36,304 bases of DNA from Paracoccaceae bacterium (GTDB taxonomy: Bacteria > Pseudomonadota > Alphaproteobacteria > Rhodobacterales > Rhodobacteraceae). Shown here piece by piece: positions 15,934 to 24,097 of this stretch. Where the stretch lies: positions 1 to 36,304 of the forward strand of contig JASJAU010000032.1 of the NCBI GenBank assembly GCA_030066855.1, in the 5' to 3' direction. The number at the start of each line of letters is the position of its first letter. Within the stretch, counting starts at the first letter, position 1. The notes beneath the pieces are model-generated. The model saw only the letters and a list, made by a program, of their open reading frames with translations. It was not told where the DNA came from and searched no databases. A program made the position numbers and the translations under genes.

Positions 15934-17058
15934 TTAATCGGGATTCTTGACGGTTTCGACGATCTCTTCCGTGTGTTCGCCCAGTTCCGGAAGGTCCGGC
16001 GCCAGAGTGCCGGGTTCCTCCGCAAACTTGATCGGCAGCCCGATGTGGAGATTTCCACCTTCGTCTCGGACCAGCATCTGACGCGCCTCGGCCTGCCGGC
16101 TGTGGAACGCTTCATGCAGGTTCAGCACGGGCGCCGCGCAGACATCATGCGCGTCGAAAAAGGCCTCCCAGTCGGCCCGGGTCCTTGAGGCGAAGGTCTC
16201 TTTCAGGAAGGTCTTGACCGGCTGCTGCGCCGGGCCGGGGGGACCGGAGGCGACATCGATCAGTTCGGGTCGGCCGAGCGCGTTGAGCATATTGACGACG
16301 AACTTGCGTTCCACTCCGCCGAGCGCGATGTGCTTTCCGTCCGATGTTCGGTAGGTCGTGAAGAACGCGTAGCCGCCGAAGCTGCGCTCATTAGCGACGA
16401 TCGGCGCCCGATCTTCGGCAAAGACCGGGCCGGTAACGTTGGGCAGCCAGGACATCAGGCTGTCCATCATCGAGACGTCGATGTAATCGCCGCGTCCTGT
16501 GGTCTCGCGACGATAGAGCGCCATAAGAATGCCGGCGAGCGCCACCATCGAGCCCGTAACGTCAGCGGCGGGCAGACCCGGGTTCGCCGGCTCCCCATCG
16601 GCGCCAAGGTTGAGCGACAGCGTTCCCGCCAGCGCCTGAATCGCGAGGTCGTGGGCGGGTCGGCTAGCCTCAGGACCGGTCTGGCCGAAGGCCGCGATGG
16701 ACGCGTAGACGATGCGCGGATTGCGCTCGCGAATCCTGTCTGGTCCGATGCCAAGGCGATCGACGACACCGGGGCGGAACGCCTCGACGAAAACATCGGC
16801 GGTGTCCGCGAGGTTCAGAAGGGCCTCGCGGTCATTATCGTCTTTGAGGTTCAGCACAACGGACTTTTTGTTGCGATGCGTGTTGCGGAACCAAACCGCA
16901 ACGCCGTCCTCTGTTTTATAGCCTACGTCGCGCACCGGTTCGCCGCCGGGCGGCTCGACCTTGATCACCTCGGCCCCGTGATCCGCCATCATCTGGGTGA
17001 GGTAGGGGCCCGGAAGAAAGAGCGACAGGTCAAGAACGCGAAGGCCTTCCAGTTTCAT
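15934..17058 (-). CDS. Class III (CaiB/BaiF) CoA-transferase, copy A
   Basis: A 374-residue class III CoA-transferase, which moves CoA between organic acids through an aspartyl intermediate. Family marks are MKLEGLRVLDLSLFLPGPYLTQ at the start, DHGAEVIKVEPPGGEPVR near residue 26, NKKSVVLNLKDDNDRE near 63, PGVVDRLGIG, and AADVTGSM, where D166 is the expected catalytic Asp. The start is ATG 17058, one base after the stop codon of the next gene upstream (TGAcATG). A longer frame to 17118 would overlap that gene and lacks family sequence. It is the last gene of the five-gene leftward operon. Its acid substrate is unknown, but the neighbours suggest an acid feeding the CitE lyase pathway. Confidence 0.92.
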   Translation of the reverse strand: MKLEGLRVLDLSLFLPGPYLTQMMADHGAEVIKVEPPGGEPVRDVGYKTEDGVAVWFRNTHRNKKSVVLNLKDDNDREALLNLADTADVFVEAFRPGVVDRLGIGPDRIRERNPRIVYASIAAFGQTGPEASRPAHDLAIQALAGTLSLNLGADGEPANPGLPAADVTGSMVALAGILMALYRRETTGRGDYIDVSMMDSLMSWLPNVTGPVFAEDRAPIVANERSFGGYAFFTTYRTSDGKHIALGGVERKFVVNMLNALGRPELIDVASGPPGPAQQPVKTFLKETFASRTRADWEAFFDAHDVCAAPVLNLHEAFHSRQAEARQMLVRDEGGNLHIGLPIKFAEEPGTLAPDLPELGEHTEEIVETVKNPD

Positions 17059-17059
17059 G

Positions 17060-18250
17060 TCAGATGACTCCGCCCCGGCGGAATGCCTCGACGGCGCTTT
17101 CGGAGTATCCGAGGTCATTCAGGACTGCCTCGGTATCCGCACCGAGCTTTGGCGCCGCGCTGCTGCCCGGCCTCTTGCCGTCGAGTCGGATCGGCGAAGC
17201 GACGAAAGAGAGGCCATCCGGCGCGTCTGGATGCGAGATGGACTCAATGGCGCCGGTTTCTCGCGCATAGGGGTTGTCCAGAGCCTCCGCCATGGTCAGC
17301 ACCGGAGCGGCGGGCACGCGGCCCGCCAAGCGGGTCATCCAATCCTGGGTTGTCGCGGTTCGGAAAGCGTCATCCAGAAGCGCCATCAGTGCGCCCCGGT
17401 TCGCGCGGCGCACCTTTGGCGTCGCGAAGCGCTCATCGTCGATCAGGTTCGGAAGACCAGCGATCCGGCAAAGCGCTTCCCAGAATTTAGGCAGAACGCA
17501 CATGACGAAGATCTGCCCGTCAGCCGTTGGGATCATTTCGCACGGAACGACCGAGGGGTGGCCGGACCGGGGCCGGCGCCGCGTCTCATAGCCGGCGTTG
17601 AGAAACCAGGCGGCAGGGTAGGTGAGCTGATGCATGGCGACATCGTAGAGGGTCACATCGACATCGCGGCCCTCGCCCGTGCGGGCCGCGCCAAGCATCG
17701 CGGCGGTCAGCGCGAAGGCGGCGGTGATGCCGCTGAGGTAGTCGATGATCGAGAGACCCATCCGCGTTGGCGGACCGTCAGGCTCGCCTGTCAGGCCCAT
17801 GAAGCCGGCCTCGGCCTGCATCAGGTAATCGTAGGCAGGCCAGGACGCGCGCCGCCCCTCCCGCCCGTAGCCGGAGAGATGGAGGCACACGAGGGAGGGC
17901 TTCACGGCCGCGAGATCAGTGTAGGTAAGGCCGAGCCGGGCAGGCTGGTCGCCCCGGAGGTTGTTCATGATGGCATCGGCCGTGCCTGCGAGCTCCCGGA
18001 GGATCCTTTGTCCATCTGCGTGCTTGAGGTTGAGCGTTATGGACGACTTGGACCGGTTGAAGGTCTGAAAGAACTGGCTGTCATTATCGCCCAGGAAATG
18101 CGGGCCCGACTGGCGGGAGCTGTCGCCTGACCCGGGAGTTTCGATCTTTATGATCTCGGCGCCCATATTGGCGAGATAGGACGAGCCAAACGGGCCCGCG
18201 CCGTATTGCTCGACGCTGACCACACGGATGCCGTCAAGCGGGCGCTTCAT
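17060..18250 (-). CDS. Class III (CaiB/BaiF) CoA-transferase, copy B
   Basis: A 396-residue class III CoA-transferase of usual length. MKRPLDGIRVVSVEQYGAGP, LANMGAEIIKIETPGSGD and SSITLNLKHADGQRIL are typical. The catalytic Asp is D170 in LSIIDYLSG. It is clearly diverged from copy A, so it is not a recent duplicate. The two may handle different acids, or may form an alpha-beta pair as some family members do. Its ATG overlaps the stop of the CitE gene by four bases (ATGA, 18250-18247). It probably activates a dicarboxylic or hydroxy acid made by the oxidoreductases of the divergent operon. Confidence 0.92.
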   Translation of the reverse strand: MKRPLDGIRVVSVEQYGAGPFGSSYLANMGAEIIKIETPGSGDSSRQSGPHFLGDNDSQFFQTFNRSKSSITLNLKHADGQRILRELAGTADAIMNNLRGDQPARLGLTYTDLAAVKPSLVCLHLSGYGREGRRASWPAYDYLMQAEAGFMGLTGEPDGPPTRMGLSIIDYLSGITAAFALTAAMLGAARTGEGRDVDVTLYDVAMHQLTYPAAWFLNAGYETRRRPRSGHPSVVPCEMIPTADGQIFVMCVLPKFWEALCRIAGLPNLIDDERFATPKVRRANRGALMALLDDAFRTATTQDWMTRLAGRVPAAPVLTMAEALDNPYARETGAIESISHPDAPDGLSFVASPIRLDGKRPGSSAAPKLGADTEAVLNDLGYSESAVEAFRRGGVI

Positions 18251-19086
18251 GCGATCCCGGCGGCCTCGGCCGCCGCAAGCACCTGCTCCATCTTTCGGAT
18301 GACGGGCTTTTCGATCAACTTCCCGTCGATCATCACAAGTCCGGTATCGCTTGCCTCAAAGGTTGCGACGACGCTCCGGGCGCGGTCGATCTCCTCGCTC
18401 GTCGGCGAGAACACCTTGTGGATCGTTTCAACATTGGTCGGGTGGAGGACGGCTTTGCCAGAGAAGCCCAAGGCCTTTGCTTCGCGTGCTTCGGTCTCGA
18501 TCTGCTCCAGATCGTGAACCGCGAGGCTCGGGACGTCCAGAACTCCGATCCCGGCGCGGCGCGCGGCGTGGACGATGCGCGAGCGCGCGTACCGAAGCGG
18601 TTCCGGCGCGATCTCGCAACCCAGCTCTGCGGCGAGATCGACCGCGCCGAAAAGCAGAAGCTCAAGGCGCGGGGACGCGCCCGCGATTGACTGGACGTTT
18701 TCCAACCCGTCCACGCTCTCGATGAGCGCCATGAGCCCCGCCGCGCTGCCGGCCTCCGTCAGAACGGCGTCTGCGATCCGAACTTCGTCAGGGCCGTCGA
18801 CCTTGGGCAGGAAGACCAAGCCAGTGTCGGGCCGCGCGTCTGCGACGGCTGTCAGGTCTTTCAATCCGGCACGCGTCTTCAGACTGTTCAAACGAACGAC
18901 GCGTTCGGGTCCCTGGTGTTTCTCGGTGAGCCACGAGATGGCCGCCTCCCGCGCCGCGTCTTTGCCGTCGGGCGGCACCGCGTCCTCCAGATCGACGCAA
19001 ACCATGTCCGCGCCCGCCGCCACCGCTTTTGCGAAGCGATCCGGGCGAGAGCCGGGCACGAACAGGAGCGATCGCCGGGCCTTCAT
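18247..19086 (-). CDS. CitE/HpcH-family CoA ester lyase
   Basis: From ATG 19086 this is 279 residues, a TIM-barrel lyase of the CitE / malyl-CoA lyase / citramalyl-CoA lyase family. It cleaves a 3-hydroxyacyl-CoA ester into acetyl- or propionyl-CoA and a 2-oxoacid. Motifs are RRSLLFVPGSRPDR, VCVDLEDAVPPDGKDAAR (Mg-binding acids), RLNSL, VFLPKVDG, MALIESVDG and LLLFGAVDLAAELG. The frame is open much further upstream, but that part is a shadow of the SDR gene. The start overlaps the SDR stop by one base (TGATG). With two CoA-transferases beside it and an acyl-CoA dehydrogenase and MaoC hydratase in the same regulon, a citramalyl-CoA-like substrate is plausible but not proven. Confidence 0.92.
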   Translation of the reverse strand: MKARRSLLFVPGSRPDRFAKAVAAGADMVCVDLEDAVPPDGKDAAREAAISWLTEKHQGPERVVRLNSLKTRAGLKDLTAVADARPDTGLVFLPKVDGPDEVRIADAVLTEAGSAAGLMALIESVDGLENVQSIAGASPRLELLLFGAVDLAAELGCEIAPEPLRYARSRIVHAARRAGIGVLDVPSLAVHDLEQIETEAREAKALGFSGKAVLHPTNVETIHKVFSPTSEEIDRARSVVATFEASDTGLVMIDGKLIEKPVIRKMEQVLAAAEAAGIA

Positions 19087-19916
19087 CAATGGTGCTCCTC
19101 GCCGCCAGAGACGTTGATCGACTCCGCCGTGATGTAGGAGGCGTCTTCGGAGGAAAGGAAGGCGCAGGCGGCGGCGATGTCCTCCACCTGACCCGTGCGC
19201 CCGAGCGGAATCCGCGCTCGCATCTCGCCGAGATATTCGTCCATTGTCAGACCCTTGGCCTGGGACATGAAGTCGTTCTGCCAGGCGCCGAGTCCCGTGG
19301 TGATGTGGTTCGGACAGACAGCGTTCACGGTGATCTGGTGCTCGGCCAGTTCCAGCGCCGCCGACCGCGTCAAGCCGATGACCCCGTGCTTTGAGGCGGT
19401 GTAGGCCGAGGCGAAGGCGAAGCCGGTCTTCCCGGCCTGGCTTGAGATGTTGATGATCCGGCCGCCGTTGCCTTGGGGGATCATATGCCGCGCAGCGTGT
19501 TTTATTCCGAAGAAGACCCCGCGCAGGTTCACGCCGAGCACGGCGTCCCATTTCTCCTGCGTCATTTCCACAAGCGGGCCGAACAGGTATCCGATGCCCG
19601 CGTTGTTGACGACGATATCGACGCTGCCAAAGCGATCCGCCGCGAAGTCCATCAAACCGGCAACGTCATCCTCGACAAGCATGTCGCCGCAATAGGTCGC
19701 CGCCTCGCCCCCGTTGGCGCGGATTTCCGAGGCGATACCCTCCATCTCATCAGAGGTGCCGATCCCGTGCGCCGGGGCGAGCTCGCCCTCGATCTTGCCG
19801 AGATCGTGCAGCACCACCCGCGCGCCTTCTTGGGCCAGCCGCGCGGCGATGGCCTGCCCGATCCCTGCCGGCCGGCCGGAGCCGGTTATCACGGTGGTTT
19901 TTCCTTCAAGTCTCAT
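19086..19916 (-). CDS. Short-chain dehydrogenase/reductase (SDR)
   Basis: A 276-residue classical SDR. The nucleotide-binding motif is TGSGRPAGIG (11-20), unusual in having Arg-Pro inserted, as in some NAD-dependent members. NNAG is at 104-107, the catalytic Ser at 158/159 (ISS), and Tyr172 and Lys176 in AYTASKHG. The C-terminus SYITAESINVSGGEEHH is typical. An insertion around 43-58 (GELAPAHGIGTSDEME) is longer than usual. It likely oxidises a secondary alcohol or aldehyde-derived intermediate with NAD(P). It is the second gene of the leftward operon, starting 7 bases after the HapK-like gene. Confidence 0.92.
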   Translation of the reverse strand: MRLEGKTTVITGSGRPAGIGQAIAARLAQEGARVVLHDLGKIEGELAPAHGIGTSDEMEGIASEIRANGGEAATYCGDMLVEDDVAGLMDFAADRFGSVDIVVNNAGIGYLFGPLVEMTQEKWDAVLGVNLRGVFFGIKHAARHMIPQGNGGRIINISSQAGKTGFAFASAYTASKHGVIGLTRSAALELAEHQITVNAVCPNHITTGLGAWQNDFMSQAKGLTMDEYLGEMRARIPLGRTGQVEDIAAACAFLSSEDASYITAESINVSGGEEHH

Positions 19917-19923
19917 GGAGCCC

Positions 19924-20235
19924 TCACGCGAGATCTTCAGTCACGATGAATTGGGGATTGTCCGCGAAATCCCGGAACTGAGCGGCGATGGCCTGCATCG
20001 CCTCGGTCGAAATGTCCTGAAACAACCTATCCATCGACGTCACGTCCAGTATCTCGACGTACTGGTACGGTGAGGGCGCGTCCGAGCCCAAAAGCCCTGT
20101 CGATCGGTGCACCGTAAACCCGGAAACGGAGGGCAGGCCGTTGACGGTCGGTATGTCGGCATTGCGGGCCCAATCCTCGTAGGCGGAGGCGTCAGCGTCA
20201 GGTTTCAGATTGAAAAGTACGACAATGCGCGGCAT
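19924..20235 (-). CDS. REDY/HapK-like small protein
   Basis: From ATG 20235 this is 103 residues. It matches the REDY-like / HapK family (PRIVVLFNLKPDADASAYEDWAR, DIPTVNGLPSVSGFTVHR, PYQYVEILDV, QAIAAQFRDFADNPQFI), a ferredoxin-like dimeric alpha-beta barrel fold. Such small proteins often act as monooxygenase-like or isomerase-like accessory enzymes; HapK itself takes its name from prodigiosin-like pigment biosynthesis, but most members lack an assigned reaction. The frame extends upstream to 20322, but that part runs through the palindromic operator at 20257. It is the first gene of the leftward operon, so it is the one directly behind the operator. Confidence 0.85.
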   Translation of the reverse strand: MPRIVVLFNLKPDADASAYEDWARNADIPTVNGLPSVSGFTVHRSTGLLGSDAPSPYQYVEILDVTSMDRLFQDISTEAMQAIAAQFRDFADNPQFIVTEDLA

Positions 20236-20256
20236 GGCGGCACCTGTTCTGATCAG

Positions 20257-20268
20257 TTGTCCGGACAA
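20257..20268. promoter_or_regulatory. Palindromic operator 1 (TTGTCCGGACAA)
   Basis: Perfect 12-base palindrome, 21 bases upstream of the HapK-like start. The same word recurs at 33309, with variants at 20404 and 33355. Its position near the start suggests a repressor site. The shape (TNGT...ACNA) is that of GntR/FadR-type operators; this is inference. Confidence 0.75.
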
Positions 20269-20403
20269 GTGACGAGCTCTAGGTCGAAAAGTCAAGAAGT
20301 CAAACATGCATCTGAAAAACAAGGCTATTGTGGATAACCGACTGGGAAGGGTGGCAATGGCGGGATCATAAAGGTTGACAAGATGTCACAGCATGTCATT
20401 TCC

Positions 20404-20415
20404 ATGTCCGGACAA
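20404..20415. promoter_or_regulatory. Palindromic operator 2 (ATGTCCGGACAA)
   Basis: One-base variant of the palindrome, 26 bases upstream of the substrate-binding-protein start and followed by AT, as at the other plus-strand sites. Confidence 0.75.
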
Positions 20416-20441
20416 ATATTCCAGGGAGGCTAAGAAATCTC

Positions 20442-22112
20442 ATGAACACGCTCAAGCTCCTCGCCGGCGCGTCGGCCCTTGCTTTGGCGGGCGCCACGGC
20501 CCTTCAGGCGCAGGAAATGCTGTTCCTTGCCGAGGACGTGCCGGCAGGTCTGAACTACGACGGTCCGGCCGCCGCGATCCCGACAAGTCAAACCGGTATG
20601 GTTAACGTGATGGAGCCGCTTTTCGGCTACGCAACCAACCCGCCGAATGAGAGCGGTGTCATCACGCCGGATTTCGGAACCTTCGAGGGCAGACTCGTTG
20701 AGAGCTGGAGCTATGATGCCGACACCCTCACCTGGACGCTGAACCTCCGCCAGGGCGTTCAGGGCTGTGACGGCGCGACCTTTAATGCCGACGATGTGGT
20801 CTACACCTTCGCGCGCGGCAAGTCGGTGTCTGGCGCCGCCCCGATCGGCTGGTTCCTCTCGAACGTGGCGTCGATCGCGAACTTCACACCGGCTGTTTTC
20901 GGTGAGGACGCCGCTGCGAAAGAAATAGGCGACGAGGTGTTGAAGGTCGATGACTACACCGTCACGATCCGCCAGTCCGAGCCGAACGCGCTTTTCCTAC
21001 CGGTGCTGACGATCTTCGGCCTCTACATGTTTGACAAAGAGCTGATGGATGCCAATGCCACGGCGGACGACCCTTGGGCGCATGAGTACACCAACAATGT
21101 GAACGTACCGTCTTTCGGTCCATATTGCGTTGAGAGCTGGACGAAAGACGACGAGATCATCTTTTCCGCGAACGAGGACTATTATCGCGGCGCCCCGGCG
21201 ATCAAGCGGGTCGTCATGAAAAAGGTGCCGCAGTCGTCGAACCGAGTGGTCATTCTTAGAAGCGGTCAGGCGCAGCTTGTTCAAGGTCTGACGCCGCGCG
21301 AGTTCGACAGCCTTCGCGGTGCGGACGGGATTTCGGTCGGCGCGGTTTCGGGTAATGAGAACCTCTTCGTTCACATGAACTTCGACGTTCCGCCCTTCGA
21401 CAATCCTCTGGTTCGCCGGGCCGTCGCGCATTCGATCCCGACGCAGCAGATCATCGACAACGCCTACTTCGGGCAGGCCACGGCCTGGAAGGGTCATGTG
21501 CCATCGAGCTATCCAGGCTACCATGAGAGCGGTACGCAATACGAGTACAATCCGGATGGCGCCAAGGCGCTTCTGGCGGAGGCCGGATATCCGGACGGCG
21601 CCGGGCTTGACGCTTACGGCGAGGCGTTCCAGCTAACCTATGTGTCCGAGAAGGAAACAACGCTCGGTCCGATCGTGAACGCGATCTCAACGGCGATGCG
21701 CGAGATCGGCTTCCCGGTCACGCTGAACCCGATCCCGCAGACCCAGTACGGCGACCGTCAGCTGGTGAAGCGCGACCTTCCGTTCGCGGTCAACGATCAG
21801 GAAAAGCCGATCGGCGTCGACGCGGGCTACGCGACGCAGCTGTTCTTCGTCTCTCCGGAAAGCGGTGGCCTGAACAATATGGTCAACTACCGCAACGCCG
21901 ACATGGACGCGATCTGGGCAAAGGCGCGGGTCGAGCCGGATACGGCGATGCGCGACGGCATGCTGGCCGAGATCCAGGACGTCCTGATGAACGATGTCGT
22001 CTGGGGACCGGTGGTGGAGTACAACACCCAGTGGGCGTTCTCCGACAGCGTGACGGGTCTGCAATGGCACGCGGACAACTCGGTCCGGTTCCACGACCTG
22101 AGCATCGAGTGA
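20442..22112 (+). CDS. ABC transporter substrate-binding protein, family 5 (dipeptide/oligopeptide/nickel type)
   Basis: A 556-residue periplasmic binding protein. A signal peptide of about 23 residues (NTLKLLAGASALALAGATALQA) is followed by the family-5 fold. Hallmarks are VNVMEPLFGYA, VESWSYDADTLTWTLNLRQGV, TFNADDVVYTFARGKS, YTVTIRQSEPN, FSANEDYYRGAPAIKRVVMKKV and VRRAVAHSIPTQQI. Family members bind peptides, opines, glutathione, sugars or other amphiphiles, so the name does not fix the ligand. GGGAGG lies upstream of the ATG. It is the first gene of the rightward run and the entry point of the pathway. Confidence 0.93.
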   Translation: MNTLKLLAGASALALAGATALQAQEMLFLAEDVPAGLNYDGPAAAIPTSQTGMVNVMEPLFGYATNPPNESGVITPDFGTFEGRLVESWSYDADTLTWTLNLRQGVQGCDGATFNADDVVYTFARGKSVSGAAPIGWFLSNVASIANFTPAVFGEDAAAKEIGDEVLKVDDYTVTIRQSEPNALFLPVLTIFGLYMFDKELMDANATADDPWAHEYTNNVNVPSFGPYCVESWTKDDEIIFSANEDYYRGAPAIKRVVMKKVPQSSNRVVILRSGQAQLVQGLTPREFDSLRGADGISVGAVSGNENLFVHMNFDVPPFDNPLVRRAVAHSIPTQQIIDNAYFGQATAWKGHVPSSYPGYHESGTQYEYNPDGAKALLAEAGYPDGAGLDAYGEAFQLTYVSEKETTLGPIVNAISTAMREIGFPVTLNPIPQTQYGDRQLVKRDLPFAVNDQEKPIGVDAGYATQLFFVSPESGGLNNMVNYRNADMDAIWAKARVEPDTAMRDGMLAEIQDVLMNDVVWGPVVEYNTQWAFSDSVTGLQWHADNSVRFHDLSIE

Positions 22113-22184
22113 TCTGAACCCGACCGGCCGCGCCCTGAATGCGTGCGCGGCCGATCCATCTCTGGCAAGACGAGCACCTTCCGC

Positions 22185-23213
22185 ATGCTGACCCGCTATG
22201 TCTTTCGCCGCGTGGCGATCGGGCTTATCCAGCTTTTCGGACTGGTCATCGCCGTCTTTTTCCTGATCCGCTTGCTTCCTGCCGATCCCGTGTCGCGCTT
22301 CGTCGGGCTGAACTCGAGTGAGGAGGCTTATGCGCAGGCCGAGCGTAACCTCGGGCTCGACCGGCCGATCATGACCCAGCTGGGGCATTACCTCGGCGTG
22401 CTGCCGGGCGAGGGCGAGGGGCTTCTTCAGGGCTCGCTCGGCACGTCCTGGGTGACCGGGACGGCGGTCTCGACGGAGATCGCGCAGGCGCTGCCCGTCA
22501 CTCTGGAGTTGCTGACGCTCGCCTTCTTCTTCGCGCTGGTCCTGTCCGTGCCCATCGGCATGCTCGCGGCAATCCGGCCGGGAGGGGCCGCTGACAAGGG
22601 CGTGTTCGTCTATTCGCTTTTCGCCGGCTCGCAGCCGGAGTTCTGGTGGGGTTTGCTCTTCGTTTATCTCTTCTTCTTCACCTGGGGTGTCGCGCCGGCG
22701 CCCTTGGGGATCCTGTCGCCGCTCACCAGCGCGCCGCCGGATGTGACCGGGTTTGTCCTGATCGACAGCCTCCTGGCCGGACGGCCTGACGTCTTCCTGG
22801 AAGCCGCCCACCACTACATGCTGCCGGTTGCGACCATGGTCTTCATCCTGTCCGGCCCGATCATCAAGATGGTGCGTCAGAACATGGTGCGGGCGCTTGG
22901 GAGCGACTTTGTGCTCTACGCGCGTTGCGCGGGGCTGCCGAAATGGCGGGTGGCGCTTTATGCATTGAGGGCGGCGATGGCGCCGTCGATGACGCTGATC
23001 GGCATCCTTTACGGGTTCATGCTGGGCGGCGCGGTGCTGATAGAGAGCGTGTTTTCGCTGGGCGGGCTCGGGCAGTATGCGATCCGCTCGATCCTGGCGT
23101 TCGATTACCCGGCGATCCAGGGCGTGATCCTTGTCATCACCGCAATCTCGCTCCTCGTCTATCTGGCGCTGGACCTCATCCACGCCGTCATCGATCCGAG
23201 GGTCACGTTCTGA
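22185..23213 (+). CDS. ABC transporter permease, DppB type
   Basis: A 342-residue inner-membrane permease. The typical DppB start LTRYVFRRVAIGLIQLFGLVIAVFFLIRLLPADPVSRFVG is followed by an extracytoplasmic loop. Further helices and the EAA coupling loop follow (VLYARCAGLPKWRVALYALRAA), then the family C-terminus GGAVLIESVFSLGGLGQYAIRSI. ATG 22185 gives the standard N-terminus; a GTG at 22143 would add 14 polar residues. It forms the translocation channel with the next gene, whose ATG overlaps this stop by one base. Confidence 0.93.
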   Translation: MLTRYVFRRVAIGLIQLFGLVIAVFFLIRLLPADPVSRFVGLNSSEEAYAQAERNLGLDRPIMTQLGHYLGVLPGEGEGLLQGSLGTSWVTGTAVSTEIAQALPVTLELLTLAFFFALVLSVPIGMLAAIRPGGAADKGVFVYSLFAGSQPEFWWGLLFVYLFFFTWGVAPAPLGILSPLTSAPPDVTGFVLIDSLLAGRPDVFLEAAHHYMLPVATMVFILSGPIIKMVRQNMVRALGSDFVLYARCAGLPKWRVALYALRAAMAPSMTLIGILYGFMLGGAVLIESVFSLGGLGQYAIRSILAFDYPAIQGVILVITAISLLVYLALDLIHAVIDPRVTF

Positions 23214-24097
23214 TGGCGGAGACGGTTCAAATCCACGAGGAGCGCCGGACGGATTGGTTGTTCTGGGTCGGCGTGACGATCGTCAGCTTGGTGACGTTCC
23301 TTGCGGCCTTCGGGCCGTCCATCGCGCCTTATGACCCGACGCTCGCCACCGGGCGGGTGGCGGTGCCGCCGCCGGGCCTGAGTGAGTGGCCGGGCCTGTT
23401 CTGGGCGAGTCTTTCGGGCCAGCTGGACCGACCGCCACATTGGTTCGGGACGGACGCCACGGGTTTCGACATCTTCAGCCGCGTCATCTCGGCCCCAAGG
23501 GTCGATCTGACAATCGCTCTTGCCGCCAACGGGTTGTCGCTCGTTCTTGGAGTCTTCCTCGGGCTTATCGCCGGGTACTTCCGGAACATCTTCACCGAAG
23601 GCATGATGCGGGTCTCGGATGTTCTTCAGTCCTTCCCGGTCTTCATCTCCGCTATGATCCTCGTGGCGCTCGCCGGACGCTCCACGGTCAACATCGTGAT
23701 CGCGCTCGCGCTACTCTACACGCCGATCTACATCCGCCTGACGCGTTCAGAGGTCTTGTCGCAGCGCGTGCGCGGGTACGTGGAGGCCGCGCGTGCACTT
23801 GGCAATCCGGAGATCGTGGTAGCGCTTCGACATGTCTTGCCAAACTCGCTGGCGCCGGCGCTCATTCAGTCGTCGGTAACCATCGGCTTCGCGATCCTTC
23901 TGACCGCTGGGTTGAGTTTTGTGGGCGCGGGCGTGCGGCCGCCAGCGCCGGAATGGGGCCTGATGATCTCCTCCGGCGCGAACCAGATCATCCTGGGGGA
24001 ATGGTGGCCATCCGTCTTCCCGGGCGTCGCCATTTCACTCACGGTCTTTGGCTTTGCGGTGCTCGGGAATGCGTTGGAGCGGCGGTATGACGGCTGA
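23213..24097 (+). CDS. ABC transporter permease, DppC type
   Basis: From ATG 23213 this is 294 residues. An N-terminal cytoplasmic stretch and first helix (WLFWVGVTIVSLVTFLAAFGPSIAPYDP) precede the standard motif HWFGTDATGFDIFSRVISAPRVDL. The EAA loop reads YVEAARALGNPEIVVALRHVLPN, and the end is GLSFVGAGVRPPAPEWGLMI. Longer upstream reading is a shadow of the DppB-type gene. Its end overlaps the ATPase gene by 11 bases, so the three are tightly coupled. Confidence 0.93.
   Translation: MAETVQIHEERRTDWLFWVGVTIVSLVTFLAAFGPSIAPYDPTLATGRVAVPPPGLSEWPGLFWASLSGQLDRPPHWFGTDATGFDIFSRVISAPRVDLTIALAANGLSLVLGVFLGLIAGYFRNIFTEGMMRVSDVLQSFPVFISAMILVALAGRSTVNIVIALALLYTPIYIRLTRSEVLSQRVRGYVEAARALGNPEIVVALRHVLPNSLAPALIQSSVTIGFAILLTAGLSFVGAGVRPPAPEWGLMISSGANQIILGEWWPSVFPGVAISLTVFGFAVLGNALERRYDG

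Larger units (their letters stand above)
20236..20441. promoter_or_regulatory. Divergent promoter region of the two catabolic operons
   Basis: A 206-bp gap between the HapK-like gene (minus) and the substrate-binding protein (plus). It contains palindrome 1 at 20257-20268 and palindrome 2 at 20404-20415, with centres 147 bases apart. TTGACA at 20375 is a possible -35 for the rightward unit, but no clear -10 follows. For the leftward unit, TTGACT near 20297-20302 on the minus strand is a possible -35. ATGTC repeats three times at 20383, 20393 and 20404. Confidence 0.7.

Noticed and set aside
18247-19551. A 434-residue reading of the CitE gene with a long N-terminal extension
   Set aside because: The extension is out-of-frame translation of the SDR gene. 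The CitE family start (KARRSLLFVPGSRPDR) and the TGATG overlap fix the start at 19086.
20329-20337. TGTGGATAA, a perfect DnaA box on the minus strand, and TTATCAACA at 11666
   Set aside because: Single isolated boxes are expected by chance. There is no cluster, no dnaA or parAB neighbour and no A+T-rich unwinding region beside the first.
21687-23183. A 498-residue open frame on the minus strand across the binding protein and DppB genes
   Set aside because: It is the antisense shadow of two clear genes in G+C-rich DNA. Its translation is rich in Arg, His, Asp and Gln with no fold-like pattern.
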